Origin: Acinetobacter portensis | Lineage (GTDB): Bacteria; Pseudomonadota; Gammaproteobacteria; Pseudomonadales; Moraxellaceae | Length of the DNA: 64,000 nt | Direction of reading: 5' to 3' | Assembly (NCBI RefSeq): GCF_023158935.1 | Contig: NZ_CP096120.1 | Location: forward strand, 682,001-746,000 | In this document: positions 16,774 through 26,329 of the stretch, piece by piece | Layout of the letters: every line of letters begins with the position of its first letter | How positions within the stretch are numbered: the stretch's first letter is position 1 | The notes under the pieces: model-generated | What the model was told of the DNA's origin: nothing | The model's database searches: none | The model's input: the letters and a program-made list of their open reading frames with translations, nothing else | Position numbers and translations under genes: made by a program

Positions 16774-18834
16774 TTAAGACACTTTATCGCCAACTTTAGC
16801 ACCAGTTTCAGGTGAAATCACCCAAACACCTTCGCCATTACCCGCAGCTAATACCATACCGTTAGAAATACCAAAACGCATTTTACGTGGTGCAAGGTTT
16901 GCCACCATCACCACCAATTTGCCTTTAAGGTCTTCAGGTTGGTAAAACTCACGTATACCGCTAAATACGTTACGTGGTTCAGCTTCACCCACGTTTAAAG
17001 TCAATTGAAGCAGTTTGTCCGAACCTTCAACTGTAGCAGCTTCTAAAACTTCAGCCACACGTAGGTCAACTTTCATAAAGTCTTCAATGCCAATAATTTC
17101 AGCCTCACCAACTTTAGGCTCAGGCTTTTTCTCAGCAACTTTCTTTTCTTTTTTCTTTTCAGCTTTTGGTGCTTCCGCAGGGGCAGCTAAAGAATCTTTA
17201 GACGCATCTACCATTGCAGCCACAGCTTTCGGGTCAACACGTTGCATTAATGGTTGGAACAATGCAATTTCATGTGCAACCAACACTTGCTTACGAGATT
17301 CAAAGTTGAAACTTTCTAACTGTAAGAACGCTTGAACTTGATCTGCCAATGTTGGAAGTACAGGTGCAAGATAAACAGCCAATTGACGGAATAGGTTAAT
17401 ACCTACAGAACATACATCATGAACTTGTTGTTCTTCGCCTTCAATTTTCGCAAGTGCCCAAGGCTTTTTCTCATCAATATATTGGTTTGCTTTGTCAGCA
17501 AGACCCATAATTTCACGAATAGCCGCAGAGAATTCACGATCTTCATATGCTTTCGCAATTGAATCACCCGCATCAATAAAGCTTTGAACCAATTCAGGCT
17601 CTGCACACGTTGCACTTAATTTGTTATCAAATTTCGTGTTGATGAATTTCGCACAACGGCTTGCGATGTTTACCACTTTACCAACCAAGTCTGAATTCAC
17701 TTTTTGAACGAAATCATCAAGGTTTAAGTCAGAATCTTCAACTTTGTCAGAAAGTTTAGAAGCGAAGTAATAACGTAAATATTCAGGGTTTAAATGCTCT
17801 AAATACGTTTCCGCTTTAATGAACGTACCACGAGATTTAGACATTTTCTGACCATTTACAGTCAAGAAACCATTTACGAATAAGCCTGTTGGCGTACGGT
17901 AGTTTGCACCTTCAAGCATTGCAGGCCAGAACAAAGCGTGGAAATAAACAATATCTTTACCAATGAAGTGATACACTTCATTTTTAGAATCTTTTTTCCA
18001 ATAATCGTCAAAGCTTAATTCAGGGCGTTTGGTCTTAATGTAGTTTTCAAAACTAGACATATAACCAATTGGCGCATCTACCCAAACGTAGAAATATTTG
18101 TTTGGTGCATCTGGAATTTCAAAACCAAAATATGGCGCATCACGTGAAATATCCCAATCATTTAAGCCGTTATCAAACCATTCATCTAATTTGTTGGCGA
18201 TTGAAACAGGTAAACGACCTTCGTCACGCGTCCATTTTTGTAGGTATTCACTAAAGTTAGGCAGTTTAAAGAAGTAATGATCTGAAGATTTCTCTACAGG
18301 TGCAGCACCGCTCAAAGTTGATTTTGGATTGAGTAGTTCAGTTGCGTTATATGTTGTACCGCAAACTTCGCATGAATCGCCGTATTGATCTTCCGCTTTA
18401 CATTTTGGGCATGTGCCTTTAATGAAGCGATCTGACAAGAACATGCCTTTTTCAGGGTCGAATAACTGAGAAACAGGACGCACAGCAATATTGCCTGCTT
18501 CACGGTTTTTAATATAAATTTCTTCAGAGCGAGCTTTGTTTTCATCGCTATTTGTAGAGTCATAATGGTCAAAATGAACACCAAAGCCATCAAAATCACG
18601 CATATGTTCTTTTTGAACATTAGCAATTTGCGCTTCTGGTGAAATGCCATTTGCTTCGGCACGTAGCATAATTGCTGTACCGTGAGCATCATCCGCACAT
18701 ACATAAGTCACGTTATGACCCATTGCACGCATGGCACGAACCCAAATATCTGCTTGGATATAACCGAGTAAGTGACCCATATGGATTGGACCATTGGCGT
18801 AAGGAAGGGCGTTAGTAACTAAAATATTACGCAC
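16774..18834 (-). CDS. metG: Methionyl-tRNA synthetase
   Basis: Class I aminoacyl-tRNA synthetase of 686 residues charging tRNA-Met. [16 protein letters not shown] holds the HIGH-type motif; a zinc knuckle is given by CPKC and CEVC with 12 residues between them; [15 protein letters not shown] has the KMSKS loop at about residue 335. A lysine/alanine/glutamate linker ([19 protein letters not shown]) leads to the C-terminal tRNA-binding domain ([14 protein letters not shown]) used for dimerisation. The start at 18834 gives the usual [15 protein letters not shown]. Confidence 0.97.
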   Translation of the reverse strand: MRNILVTNALPYANGPIHMGHLLGYIQADIWVRAMRAMGHNVTYVCADDAHGTAIMLRAEANGISPEAQIANVQKEHMRDFDGFGVHFDHYDSTNSDENKARSEEIYIKNREAGNIAVRPVSQLFDPEKGMFLSDRFIKGTCPKCKAEDQYGDSCEVCGTTYNATELLNPKSTLSGAAPVEKSSDHYFFKLPNFSEYLQKWTRDEGRLPVSIANKLDEWFDNGLNDWDISRDAPYFGFEIPDAPNKYFYVWVDAPIGYMSSFENYIKTKRPELSFDDYWKKDSKNEVYHFIGKDIVYFHALFWPAMLEGANYRTPTGLFVNGFLTVNGQKMSKSRGTFIKAETYLEHLNPEYLRYYFASKLSDKVEDSDLNLDDFVQKVNSDLVGKVVNIASRCAKFINTKFDNKLSATCAEPELVQSFIDAGDSIAKAYEDREFSAAIREIMGLADKANQYIDEKKPWALAKIEGEEQQVHDVCSVGINLFRQLAVYLAPVLPTLADQVQAFLQLESFNFESRKQVLVAHEIALFQPLMQRVDPKAVAAMVDASKDSLAAPAEAPKAEKKKEKKVAEKKPEPKVGEAEIIGIEDFMKVDLRVAEVLEAATVEGSDKLLQLTLNVGEAEPRNVFSGIREFYQPEDLKGKLVVMVANLAPRKMRFGISNGMVLAAGNGEGVWVISPETGAKVGDKVS

Positions 18835-19007
18835 GGATATAACTCTCTCATTCGTATTTTATGCAATGGGCGTAATTTTACATGAGATATTGCATATATG
18901 CACAAAGGTTTCAGTGAAATCTTTTCATAAAGTAAATATTTATATATTGCAAAGGCAATAACAGCGATAATAGCCTATTAAAGTAATGCCCTAAGAGTGA
19001 TATACCC

Positions 19008-19805
19008 ATGATCGATGATGATTTTGATTTCGACCAACCTGTAACGCGTATTCCGCAAAATGAACAGCGTAATAAACAGCTGGGTAATCATATTTTAAAA
19101 GAGGCACAGCAATATCTAGAAGCTATTTCAGCAGATGAACATGCTTTTCTGATTCAGACTTTAAATGGTTTAGCAAAGAATGAACCTTATTTTGAAGTTT
19201 TGGCAGAACAACTCGATCAGCCTTTAGGTGAAAAAGTTGCCAATGATGCTCTGAGTTTGTTGTACTTTTGGCGTGAAAACCAAAACTTTGAAAATGCAGC
19301 CGAATTTAAATTGTTAGATGTAATTAATGGCGAACATTTTCAAACTGAAATGTTAAAAGCATTTGATGCACTTGAAATTGGTGAAACTAAAGCACAGCGC
19401 AGACTGGTGATTTTAGAAGCATTCAAGCTGTATAAACTTGGTTTTTACGCAGGATGTATCCCTGTTTTATATTCACAATTGGAAGGCGTTTTAACTGAAG
19501 TACTTCTGCAAACAGGTTTCTTAAAGCAAAACGGTACAAAGTTTGTCGATGTCTACAAAATTGTACCCGGCTTAAAAGGTAATGAAATTAAAAGCTTGTG
19601 GCATAAGTCTAAAATTGCATGCGAGTTAAACCGTTATTTTGCTGAAATTAATGCCTATAAAATGGATAGCAGTTCTGTAGTAACAGCAACGCGCCATAAT
19701 ATTTTACACGGTACAGATGTAGAGCATTTTAACCAAGAACGAAGCTTTATTTTGTTTATTTGGTTGTTCTCTGCTGTAAGTTTTATGAGCACAGTTCGCG
19801 CTTAA
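19008..19805 (+). CDS. Hypothetical protein with a HEPN-like RxxxxH motif
   Basis: A 265-residue soluble, mostly helical protein, divergent from metG. The N-terminus is acidic (MIDDDFDFDQPVTRIPQNEQ). The C-terminal third, from GFYAGCIPVLYSQLEGVLTE to ATRHNILHGTDVEHF, resembles the helical bundle of HEPN-type proteins; Arg229 and His234 in RHNILH match the R-polar-x3-H pattern. No family is recognised with confidence and the motif may be coincidental. It has no partner gene typical of HEPN/MNT toxin pairs. Confidence 0.78.
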   Translation: MIDDDFDFDQPVTRIPQNEQRNKQLGNHILKEAQQYLEAISADEHAFLIQTLNGLAKNEPYFEVLAEQLDQPLGEKVANDALSLLYFWRENQNFENAAEFKLLDVINGEHFQTEMLKAFDALEIGETKAQRRLVILEAFKLYKLGFYAGCIPVLYSQLEGVLTEVLLQTGFLKQNGTKFVDVYKIVPGLKGNEIKSLWHKSKIACELNRYFAEINAYKMDSSSVVTATRHNILHGTDVEHFNQERSFILFIWLFSAVSFMSTVRA

Positions 19806-19833
19806 AAAATTATGCCAATTTAAATAAAGCAGT

Positions 19834-20055
19834 TTATGTTTCTTGTGAAATAAGCTGCTTTATTTTTGTCGCTTTTTCAAAATGATCAAGCTGATGTGTT
19901 TGAATCCACCATGTTGCAACTTGCATTAAAGTTTCAGAATCATCATTTTTATTGGCAAAAAAAGCATAAAAAGATAAGCCGACATTTTCTCCCTTCTGTT
20001 CTATTTTCTCATTACAGATTTTACTAATTTTCTCTTTTAATAATTGATTCAACAT
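19834..20055 (-). CDS. Hypothetical protein, 73 aa
   Basis: Begins MLNQLLKEKISKICNEKIEQ. Soluble and mixed charged, with a hydrophobic centre (GLSFYAFFANK) and a tryptophan pair (VATWWIQTHQ). No signal peptide and no recognised family. It is convergent with the preceding gene; AAGAA about ten bases before the ATG is a weak ribosome site. Confidence 0.6.
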   Translation of the reverse strand: MLNQLLKEKISKICNEKIEQKGENVGLSFYAFFANKNDDSETLMQVATWWIQTHQLDHFEKATKIKQLISQET

Positions 20056-20207
20056 GTTAATTCGTGTTCTTGAAAAATATGAATTGCTTTTACTATACGA
20101 AATTTTATGTATTTAGTTTGTTACGTTTTCATAAATTTGAATGTTTTTCACAGATTTATCTGTATAAATAATGATTAAACCAATTTAATAACAACGAGGG
20201 TAATGTG

Positions 20208-20594
20208 ATGTCGAATACAAATAATTTAGATGATTTAAAGAATAAAGCGGCTGAACTTGGTGAAGATGTAAAACTGAAAGCGAAAGAAGTTCAGCTAGAA
20301 GGCGAAAAGCTTGTAGATGATGTTAAGCATTCTGCAAAGGAAGCAAAACTTGAAGGCGAAAAGGCATTAAATGATTTGAAAAATAATGCCAATGAACATC
20401 AAGGCGATTTGAAAGATAAGTTAGATCATTTGAAAACAGAAGCAAGTCAAAAACTTGATGAAGCGAAGTTAAAAGCGCAAGAGCTAAAACAAGATGCTTC
20501 TGAAAAATTTGATGATTTAAAAGTTCAAGCAACTGAAAAATTAGATGAGCTTCAGAAAAAAGCATCAGATATTTTGAATAAGTTTAAAGGTTAA
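20208..20594 (+). CDS. LEA/apolipoprotein-like helical repeat protein
   Basis: About 128 residues, almost all Lys, Glu, Asp, Ala and Leu with no aromatic core. Two 18-residue repeats can be read: AKEVQLEGEKLVDDVKHS and AKEAKLEGEKALNDLKNN; a related pattern (ASQKLDEAKLKAQELKQD, ASEKFDDLKVQATEKLDE) fills the C-terminal half. This is the amphipathic-helix composition of LEA and YtxH-like stress proteins. GAGGG lies 7 bases before the ATG at 20208, preferred over the GTG at 20205. No signal peptide. Role in desiccation or envelope stress is inference. Confidence 0.85.
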   Translation: MSNTNNLDDLKNKAAELGEDVKLKAKEVQLEGEKLVDDVKHSAKEAKLEGEKALNDLKNNANEHQGDLKDKLDHLKTEASQKLDEAKLKAQELKQDASEKFDDLKVQATEKLDELQKKASDILNKFKG

Positions 20595-20624
20595 TTAGTC
20601 TTATTATTCAAATGTTATAAAGTA

Positions 20625-20658
20625 AAAGCGCCAAGTATGCAGATGCTTGGCGCTTTTT
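20625..20658 (+). terminator. Intrinsic terminator
   Basis: AAAGCGCCAAG / CTTGGCGCTTTTT, a perfect 11-base stem with a 10-base loop. Confidence 0.9.
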
Positions 20659-20803
20659 AAATTGTATAAACAACATAATAAAATTAACAAAACCAACTAA
20701 TTTAGTAAGAATTTAATAAACAGTAGTGAACTTTGCTTAACCTTCGACTAAATAATGGTTAAACTATGGCATTCTGCTGTATATCCAGACTTGGAGTAAT
20801 TGT

Positions 20804-22042
20804 ATGTCGTGGTTTTCTTCACTTAAATCTGTCTTTTCACCTGCAAAAGGGGTGAATGAAGAAGAAATCCAAAATGTGCTTCAAAATTATGTTTTACCAA
20901 ATTCGACAAATTTATTAAAAGATCGAATTACTCAGGTCAATGTAGAAGGAAATATCCTACAAATTTCTATTAATACGGTACCTGCTGAAGCCGACGATTT
21001 ACAAAAAATTCATGATGATTTGGCTGACGCTTTGGAAAAATGTGGTGTTACAGAACTGAACATGCACGTTATTCAGCAAAAAACAGGTGGTTGTGGTCAT
21101 GACCACAAAGAAGGTGAAAGCTGTTCTACACCAAAAGCTGAAACGGCAAAATCTAACTTACCACCTGTTGTTGATGCATCTGGTTCTACAAAAGCAGAAG
21201 AAGATCCAAATAATCCACCTATTCAAAAAGCTGCACCGCAACAACGTGATGTGCCAAAACATCCACGTATTCAAAACGTGATTTTGGTGTCTTCGGGTAA
21301 AGGCGGTGTGGGTAAATCTACAACAACTGTAAACCTTGCGCTTGCACTACAAAAACTAGGCTTAAAAGTTGGTGTGTTAGATGCCGATATTTACGGCCCA
21401 AGTATTCCTACAATGTTAGGAAATGCAGGTCGTACACCCATGATTGAAGCTGAACAATTTGTTCCAATTGAAGCATATGGTATGGCTGTACTTTCAATTG
21501 GACATTTAACAGGGGATAACAACACTCCTGTCGCATGGCGTGGACCTAAAGCAACAGGCGCACTTATGCAGTTGTTTAATCAAACATTATGGCCAGATTT
21601 AGATGTGCTTGTGATTGATATGCCACCAGGTACAGGTGATATTCAATTAACATTGGCACAGCGTATTCCTGTTACAGGCGCAGTCATTGTAACAACGCCA
21701 CAAAATGTCGCATTGCTAGATGCAACGAAAGGAATTGAGTTGTTCAATCGTGTTCAAATTCCTGTGATGGGCGTTATTGAAAATATGTCGACACATATTT
21801 GTTCGAGCTGTGGTCACGAAGAGCAAATTTTTGGTACAGGTGGTGGCGACAAACTTTCTGAGCAATATCAAATTCCATTACTTGGTCGTTTACCTTTAAA
21901 TGCATCTATTCGTGAAAATGCAGATGCAGGTAAACCTTCTGTTATTGCAGGTGATGCCGCGGCAGAAAACTATATGGAAATTGCGAAAAAGATTGCAGAG
22001 AAACTACCAAAAGTAGAAAAAGATCAAAGCCGTATTTTTTAA
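20804..22042 (+). CDS. apbC: Iron-sulfur cluster carrier protein ApbC/Mrp
   Basis: A 412-residue P-loop ATPase that carries and delivers Fe-S clusters. The N-terminal MIP18-like domain covers about residues 15-95. VSSGKGGVGKSTTTVNLALA at about 165 is the deviant Walker A loop; DVLVIDMPPGTGDIQL follows, and HICSSCGHEE supplies the CxxC that binds the cluster. A His/Cys-rich linker (GGCGHDHKEGESC, about residues 101-113) is an extra metal-like patch. GGAG precedes the ATG. Stand-alone gene. Confidence 0.95.
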   Translation: MSWFSSLKSVFSPAKGVNEEEIQNVLQNYVLPNSTNLLKDRITQVNVEGNILQISINTVPAEADDLQKIHDDLADALEKCGVTELNMHVIQQKTGGCGHDHKEGESCSTPKAETAKSNLPPVVDASGSTKAEEDPNNPPIQKAAPQQRDVPKHPRIQNVILVSSGKGGVGKSTTTVNLALALQKLGLKVGVLDADIYGPSIPTMLGNAGRTPMIEAEQFVPIEAYGMAVLSIGHLTGDNNTPVAWRGPKATGALMQLFNQTLWPDLDVLVIDMPPGTGDIQLTLAQRIPVTGAVIVTTPQNVALLDATKGIELFNRVQIPVMGVIENMSTHICSSCGHEEQIFGTGGGDKLSEQYQIPLLGRLPLNASIRENADAGKPSVIAGDAAAENYMEIAKKIAEKLPKVEKDQSRIF

Positions 22043-22055
22043 GATTTATACTCAT

Positions 22056-22085
22056 AAAAAGCTCATCTGATGATGGGCTTTTTTA
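22056..22085 (+). terminator. Intrinsic terminator after apbC
   Basis: AAAAAGCTCATC, loop TGAT, GATGGGCTTTTTT; one G-T pair in the stem. Confidence 0.82.
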
Positions 22086-22215
22086 TTGCTGAAAAATTAT
22101 GTGATTTATTCATAATCCGATAAGCGGTTAAAAAACACCTTATTTTGTGATTATTTACTCTAATTTTAATTTCTAAAATAGAGTTCTCCCTGCAACAACA
22201 GAATGGTTTTGTATT

Positions 22216-22392
22216 ATGAATTTTACTAAAATTTTAGCAGCTGCTATTTTCTCTTTAAGTGCTATTTCTTTCAATGTTTCTGCAGCAATTATTAATAATG
22301 TCGATTTTCCTGCGGAGTTTGTTCAAGCGAAAGACAAAACAGCTTCTACGGATCAAGAGCAAGTAACTGCATCTGCTGAAACAAATAAATAA
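22216..22392 (+). CDS. Small secreted protein, 58 aa
   Basis: The first 23 residues (NFTKILAAAIFSLSAISF, then NVSAA) form a signal peptide with a plausible cut after VSA or SAA, leaving about 35 hydrophilic residues rich in Ala, Thr and Glu. No cysteine, so not a lipoprotein. The ribosome site is weak. Short secreted proteins of this kind (DUF3613/4148-like) are common in Acinetobacter, but I cannot place it in a family. Confidence 0.6.
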   Translation: MNFTKILAAAIFSLSAISFNVSAAIINNVDFPAEFVQAKDKTASTDQEQVTASAETNK

Positions 22393-22406
22393 GATTTGTT
22401 TAGTTT

Positions 22407-22436
22407 AAAAAAGAGGGCAATAGCCCTCTTTTTTGA
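22407..22436. terminator. Bidirectional intrinsic terminator
   Basis: AAAAAAGAGGGC, loop AATA, GCCCTCTTTTTT: a perfect 12-base stem between two convergent units. Confidence 0.92.
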
Positions 22437-22439
22437 AAT

Positions 22440-24452
22440 CTAGGATGCTAAACTAGGCTTACTTTCCTTTTTCGCCTTTAGTATATTAATGGAAAGTGCA
22501 ATAACGACTAAAATAATGCCAATAATATCGGTGATTGTTTCAGGAATGATCATGCCTAAAGCACCAATACCTAAGAAGATTCGCCAGAAGAAATTAAGTT
22601 CAGTTTTAAAATAACCTTCAACTGCTGCACCTAAGGCTAAAATTCCAACAACAGAAGTTATAATAATACTAATTACGGTAGTCCAAGCAGGAAGTGCAAA
22701 TTCACGAGCATTTACAGCAACATTGGTTGTATCAATCATTAGCATGGCAGGGTTGTAAACAAATAAGAACGGTATAATAAAACCTGCAAGCGAAAGTTTG
22801 AGTGCTTGGAAGCCTGTTCGCATTGGATCACCACCTGCAATACCTGCACCTGCAAAGGCGGCAAGAGCAACAGGTGGTGTAATATTGGCAAATAATCCGA
22901 AATAGAAGACAAACATGTGTGCAACTAAAATTGGAATATCAAAATTAGCTAAAGCGGGTGCAGCCATTGTTGCCGTAATAATGTAGGCAGGAATAGACGG
23001 AAGTCCCATGCCTAAAATCATTGAAGCAATCATGGTGAAGAAAAGCGTGAGAAATAAACTTCCTGCACCAATGCTCATAATTGATGAAGTCATTACTGAA
23101 CCAAAGCTCGTTAAGCTAACAACTCCAATAATAATTCCGACTACAGCACAGGCAGCCATCACAGAAAGTGATTGTTTTGCACCATCTTCTAAGGCTTCGA
23201 GAATTTCCTTAATCCCCATGCGTGTGGTTTTTCTAAAAGCTGCAACCACTATGGTTAGTAGAATGGTATAGACTGCAGCATAACTGACAGGAATTGACTG
23301 GAATAAGAAAAACACTAAAGCGACTATTGGAATAAGTAAATGACCACGCTCTTTAAGTACTTCTTTTACACGTGGTAAATCGGCTTTTGGTACGCCTTTT
23401 AAGTTATCTCGACCTGCTCGATAGTGAACTTGCGCCATAACACCTAAATAATACAGGAGTGCAGGTAAGGTTGCTGCAAGCGCAATAGTTCCGTAACTTA
23501 CTCCAGTGGTTTCAGCCATAATAAAAGCACTTGCACCCATAACTGGTGGTAAAATTTGACCACCAACAGAAGCACTTGCCTCTACAGCACCAGCAAAGTT
23601 TTTATGGTAGCCAATTTTTTTCATAAGCGGGATTGTAAATGAGCCTGTACCTACAACGTTGGCAACAGCTGTACCATTAATACTTCCCATGAAACCACTA
23701 GAGATAACAGCGACTTTAGCAGGTCCACCTTGTTTATGACCTGCAAGTGCCATTGCTAAATCGTTAAATAATTTTCCCATTCCAGATTTAGCAAGAAATG
23801 CACCAAATAAAATGAATAGAAAAATGAAAGTAACGGAAGCACCAATTGCAGATGAATATAAACCTTCAGTTTTTAAATACATTTGTCCGAAAATATCACT
23901 AATTGTATATTGGCGCGTAAGCAAGCGATCTGGAACCCAATTGTAGTGACTAAAGAAAGGATAAGATAAAAAGATTAAGCCTAAAATTGGTAGCATCCAT
24001 CCCATAACACGCCGTGCTGCTTCTACAACAAGTATTACTGCCATAATGGCAAAGACGATATCAAGACTATTAGGAATTCCACCACGTGTGGTCATAATAT
24101 CTTGGTATTCAATCCAAATATAAATGAGTGTGGAAAATGATGCGAGAGCAAGAATCCAATCAAACCAATTGATACTTTGACGAGAACTACTCAAACGAGC
24201 AGGATATAATAAGAAGACTAAAACGAGACCAATAGCTACGTGTGCAGCACGTTGAATGAGTTCTGGTAAGGGGTTGAAAGTAATAAATAAATGAAAAAGC
24301 GAATATGCAATTGCGATTGCTGCAATAAACCATTTAATTGATTTACTTGCTGGAGTGCGAGTTACTGATTCTCGATCATATTTTTCTAAAATTTCTTGCT
24401 GCTGTTTTTCATCTAATTGTTCAATCACAACTTTATTTTCTGATTGTGTCAT
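22440..24452 (-). CDS. TRAP transporter fused permease (DctQM-type, TAXI partner)
   Basis: A membrane protein of 670 residues that fuses the small and large TRAP permease subunits. A hydrophilic N-terminus leads into four helices (to about residue 170), then the large subunit with motifs such as AKSGMGKLFNDLAMALAG, GSINGTAVANVVGTGSFTIP and GMGLPSIPAYIITATMAAPA. The ATG at 24452 is preceded by GGAG at 7 bases and overlaps the stop of the upstream gene (ATGA), so it is preferred to an ATG at 24482. Substrate of TAXI systems is often a dicarboxylate or glutamate; none can be assigned here. Confidence 0.93.
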   Translation of the reverse strand: MTQSENKVVIEQLDEKQQQEILEKYDRESVTRTPASKSIKWFIAAIAIAYSLFHLFITFNPLPELIQRAAHVAIGLVLVFLLYPARLSSSRQSINWFDWILALASFSTLIYIWIEYQDIMTTRGGIPNSLDIVFAIMAVILVVEAARRVMGWMLPILGLIFLSYPFFSHYNWVPDRLLTRQYTISDIFGQMYLKTEGLYSSAIGASVTFIFLFILFGAFLAKSGMGKLFNDLAMALAGHKQGGPAKVAVISSGFMGSINGTAVANVVGTGSFTIPLMKKIGYHKNFAGAVEASASVGGQILPPVMGASAFIMAETTGVSYGTIALAATLPALLYYLGVMAQVHYRAGRDNLKGVPKADLPRVKEVLKERGHLLIPIVALVFFLFQSIPVSYAAVYTILLTIVVAAFRKTTRMGIKEILEALEDGAKQSLSVMAACAVVGIIIGVVSLTSFGSVMTSSIMSIGAGSLFLTLFFTMIASMILGMGLPSIPAYIITATMAAPALANFDIPILVAHMFVFYFGLFANITPPVALAAFAGAGIAGGDPMRTGFQALKLSLAGFIIPFLFVYNPAMLMIDTTNVAVNAREFALPAWTTVISIIITSVVGILALGAAVEGYFKTELNFFWRIFLGIGALGMIIPETITDIIGIILVVIALSINILKAKKESKPSLAS

Positions 24453-24931
24453 ACGCATTCTCCGAATTGCCAAGTCTTCCATAATGGGTAAAGTTGAGGG
24501 CTTATTTCAATGATGCTGTAAGTGGGAAGATGTTGATAAATAGGCCAAATTTTATTCTTTACAAGGATTGTTCCTTGCATATTTTTAGAAACTGTCCATC
24601 GAATATCAGATATTTTTTGATCTACTTGCATTCTTATCACACCATTTTTTTGAAAAATAATTGGGTAATCAGATGGTGTACCTGCACCAAAAGAAATCAC
24701 ATCTGTATATTGAAGGATAAAGTGATCTTGATGACGTTGGTAATACTCAACCCATTGAGTTTTTTCAACGGAATGCTTCCACTGTAAGCTAAAATCTTGT
24801 GAACTTATTGTACATGTGAAAAGTGTCGTTCGAACCTCAGTAATGACTGTCGATCGGGTTAGTATTATCCACGTTACAATAAGACAAAGAGAAAAAAGTG
24901 CAGTAAAAACTGCACTTTTATAATGCTTCAT
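24449..24931 (-). CDS. DUF1850 protein of TAXI-TRAP operon
   Basis: A 160-residue protein with an N-terminal membrane helix or uncleaved signal (SAVFTALFSLCLIVTWIIL). The conserved core WKHSVEKTQWVEYYQ and ISFGAGTPSDY mark DUF1850, a family found almost only beside TAXI solute-binding and fused TRAP permease genes. Its start codon shares one base with the stop of the binding protein (TAATG) and its end overlaps the permease start by four bases. Function unknown. Confidence 0.88.
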   Translation of the reverse strand: MKHYKSAVFTALFSLCLIVTWIILTRSTVITEVRTTLFTCTISSQDFSLQWKHSVEKTQWVEYYQRHQDHFILQYTDVISFGAGTPSDYPIIFQKNGVIRMQVDQKISDIRWTVSKNMQGTILVKNKIWPIYQHLPTYSIIEISPQLYPLWKTWQFGECV

Positions 24932-25929
24932 TACTTCTTATTTAATTCAGTAAAGTAGCGTTTAGCACCTGGATGTAAGGGGATAACAGCCCCTGACTGA
25001 GCATTTTCTAGGTTGATTTCAGTTGCCGCTTGGTGTGAATTTGCTAATTGACTCAAGCTATCAAAAAAAGTTTTGGTAAGTTTATAGCCATCTTCTTCAG
25101 AAATATCTGAGCGAATTACTAAAGCATTCATAATTGCTGCAGTTGGGATATCTACATCGTTGCCATAAGTGCCTTTCGGAATATTTAGAGATAAGAAATA
25201 TGATTGGTCTTTTGCAATTTCTTTTACTTTTTCGGGGTTTATACCAACGATTTGTAAATCGAAGCCTTGTTGCAGTTCCATAAGTGATGAGTTTGGAATA
25301 CCACTAGTTAAGAAGGCTGCATCAATTTTTCCACCTTTAAGCGCATCAGCTGCTTCTGCATAACCTAGGTAGTCAACTTTAACGTCATTGTAGGTAATGC
25401 CAAAACCATTCAATAGTGTACGTGCATTTACTTCCACACCTGAATTTTGTGCACCAACTGCAATACGTTTGCCTTTGAGGTCTTCAATATTTTTAATACC
25501 TGTCTTTTTGGATGTGACAATTTGTACGTAATTTGGATAAAGAGCAGATATTTGCTGAACATTTTCAATTTTGGCATCTTTGAAGCTACCTGTACCATTT
25601 AAAGCTTCAGTTAAACTGTCACTCATTACGAATGCCATTTCCACTTTATTTTGTTTAAGTAGGTTCAAGTTCTCCACAGATGCACCTGTAGTCTGTGTTT
25701 TTGAGTTCACACCATAGGTCTTGTTATAGATTTCAGCAAGACTAGTTCCAATTACGTTATATGGACCAGAAGCACCACCTGTTGCGATATTAACAAATTT
25801 TGTTTGTAATTTATTTGTCTGTGCAGATGCTTCTATTTTATTGTCATTGCTTGTTGATTTTTCACTTGAACAAGCTGAAATACCCGCAAATACAATTGAT
25901 GCTAAAGTTACTTTCATCCATTTATTCAT
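24931..25929 (-). CDS. TAXI-family TRAP transporter solute-binding lipoprotein
   Basis: About 332 residues. MNKWMKVTLASIVFAGISAC is a lipoprotein signal (lipobox ISAC). The mature protein has the TAXI signature NIATGGASGPYNVIGTSLAE and a two-lobe binding fold, with LKGKRIAVGAQNSGVEVNA as the hinge-side loop. The ATG at 25929 has GAGG six bases upstream; a GTG at 25941 is not needed. First gene of the operon, so the promoter should lie in the 400 bases upstream. Confidence 0.92.
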   Translation of the reverse strand: MNKWMKVTLASIVFAGISACSSEKSTSNDNKIEASAQTNKLQTKFVNIATGGASGPYNVIGTSLAEIYNKTYGVNSKTQTTGASVENLNLLKQNKVEMAFVMSDSLTEALNGTGSFKDAKIENVQQISALYPNYVQIVTSKKTGIKNIEDLKGKRIAVGAQNSGVEVNARTLLNGFGITYNDVKVDYLGYAEAADALKGGKIDAAFLTSGIPNSSLMELQQGFDLQIVGINPEKVKEIAKDQSYFLSLNIPKGTYGNDVDIPTAAIMNALVIRSDISEEDGYKLTKTFFDSLSQLANSHQAATEINLENAQSGAVIPLHPGAKRYFTELNKK

Positions 25930-25941
25930 TTTATTCCTCAC

Positions 25942-26329
25942 TGTTTTATTGGTGCTATTTTTACTTAAATCTCGAATTTTTGTTTATTAAATCAGCATTT
26001 AGAAATTAACCTATTCTTTAGTGTTTTGGTAGTATTTTTTATGTTCGATTTCAATTTTTTTTATGGCTGTTATTTTGAAAGATTATGATTTTTTCTATTT
26101 AAACAACTTTGCTGATTAAACCAAAGCAATTTGCAAAAAACTGCATCTTTGGTTTTGCTGAGCTTATCAATTCCATTAAGTTATTCTGTAATTCTAAGCC
26201 TTTGATGGGACATTCATCGCATTCCTTCAGCTGAATTGAAACTAAGATGCATAGGCTTATTTTCATTAAGTCAGATTTCAGTTAAAGTACTTCGCAGTGA
26301 ATTATTTAGCATTATTTGGATAGAACTCA
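25942..26329. other. Intergenic region with foldable inverted repeats
   Basis: No gene is seen in these 388 bases between divergent operons. Two inverted repeats stand out. AAACCAAAG (26118-26126) pairs with CTTTGGTTT (26147-26155). TAAGCCT (26195-26201) pairs with AGGCTTA (26253-26259) and encloses shorter stems GATG/CATC, TTCAGCTGAA and GCAT/ATGC, which gives a branched shape. This could be a small RNA or a leader; no promoter and terminator pair could be fixed. Confidence 0.4.

Noticed and set aside
17015..17335. 106-codon frame antisense to metG, and similar long antisense frames within pilJ, chpA and the RND permease gene
   Set aside because: They lie opposite well-defined core genes, lack ribosome sites, and have serine/arginine-rich shadow composition.
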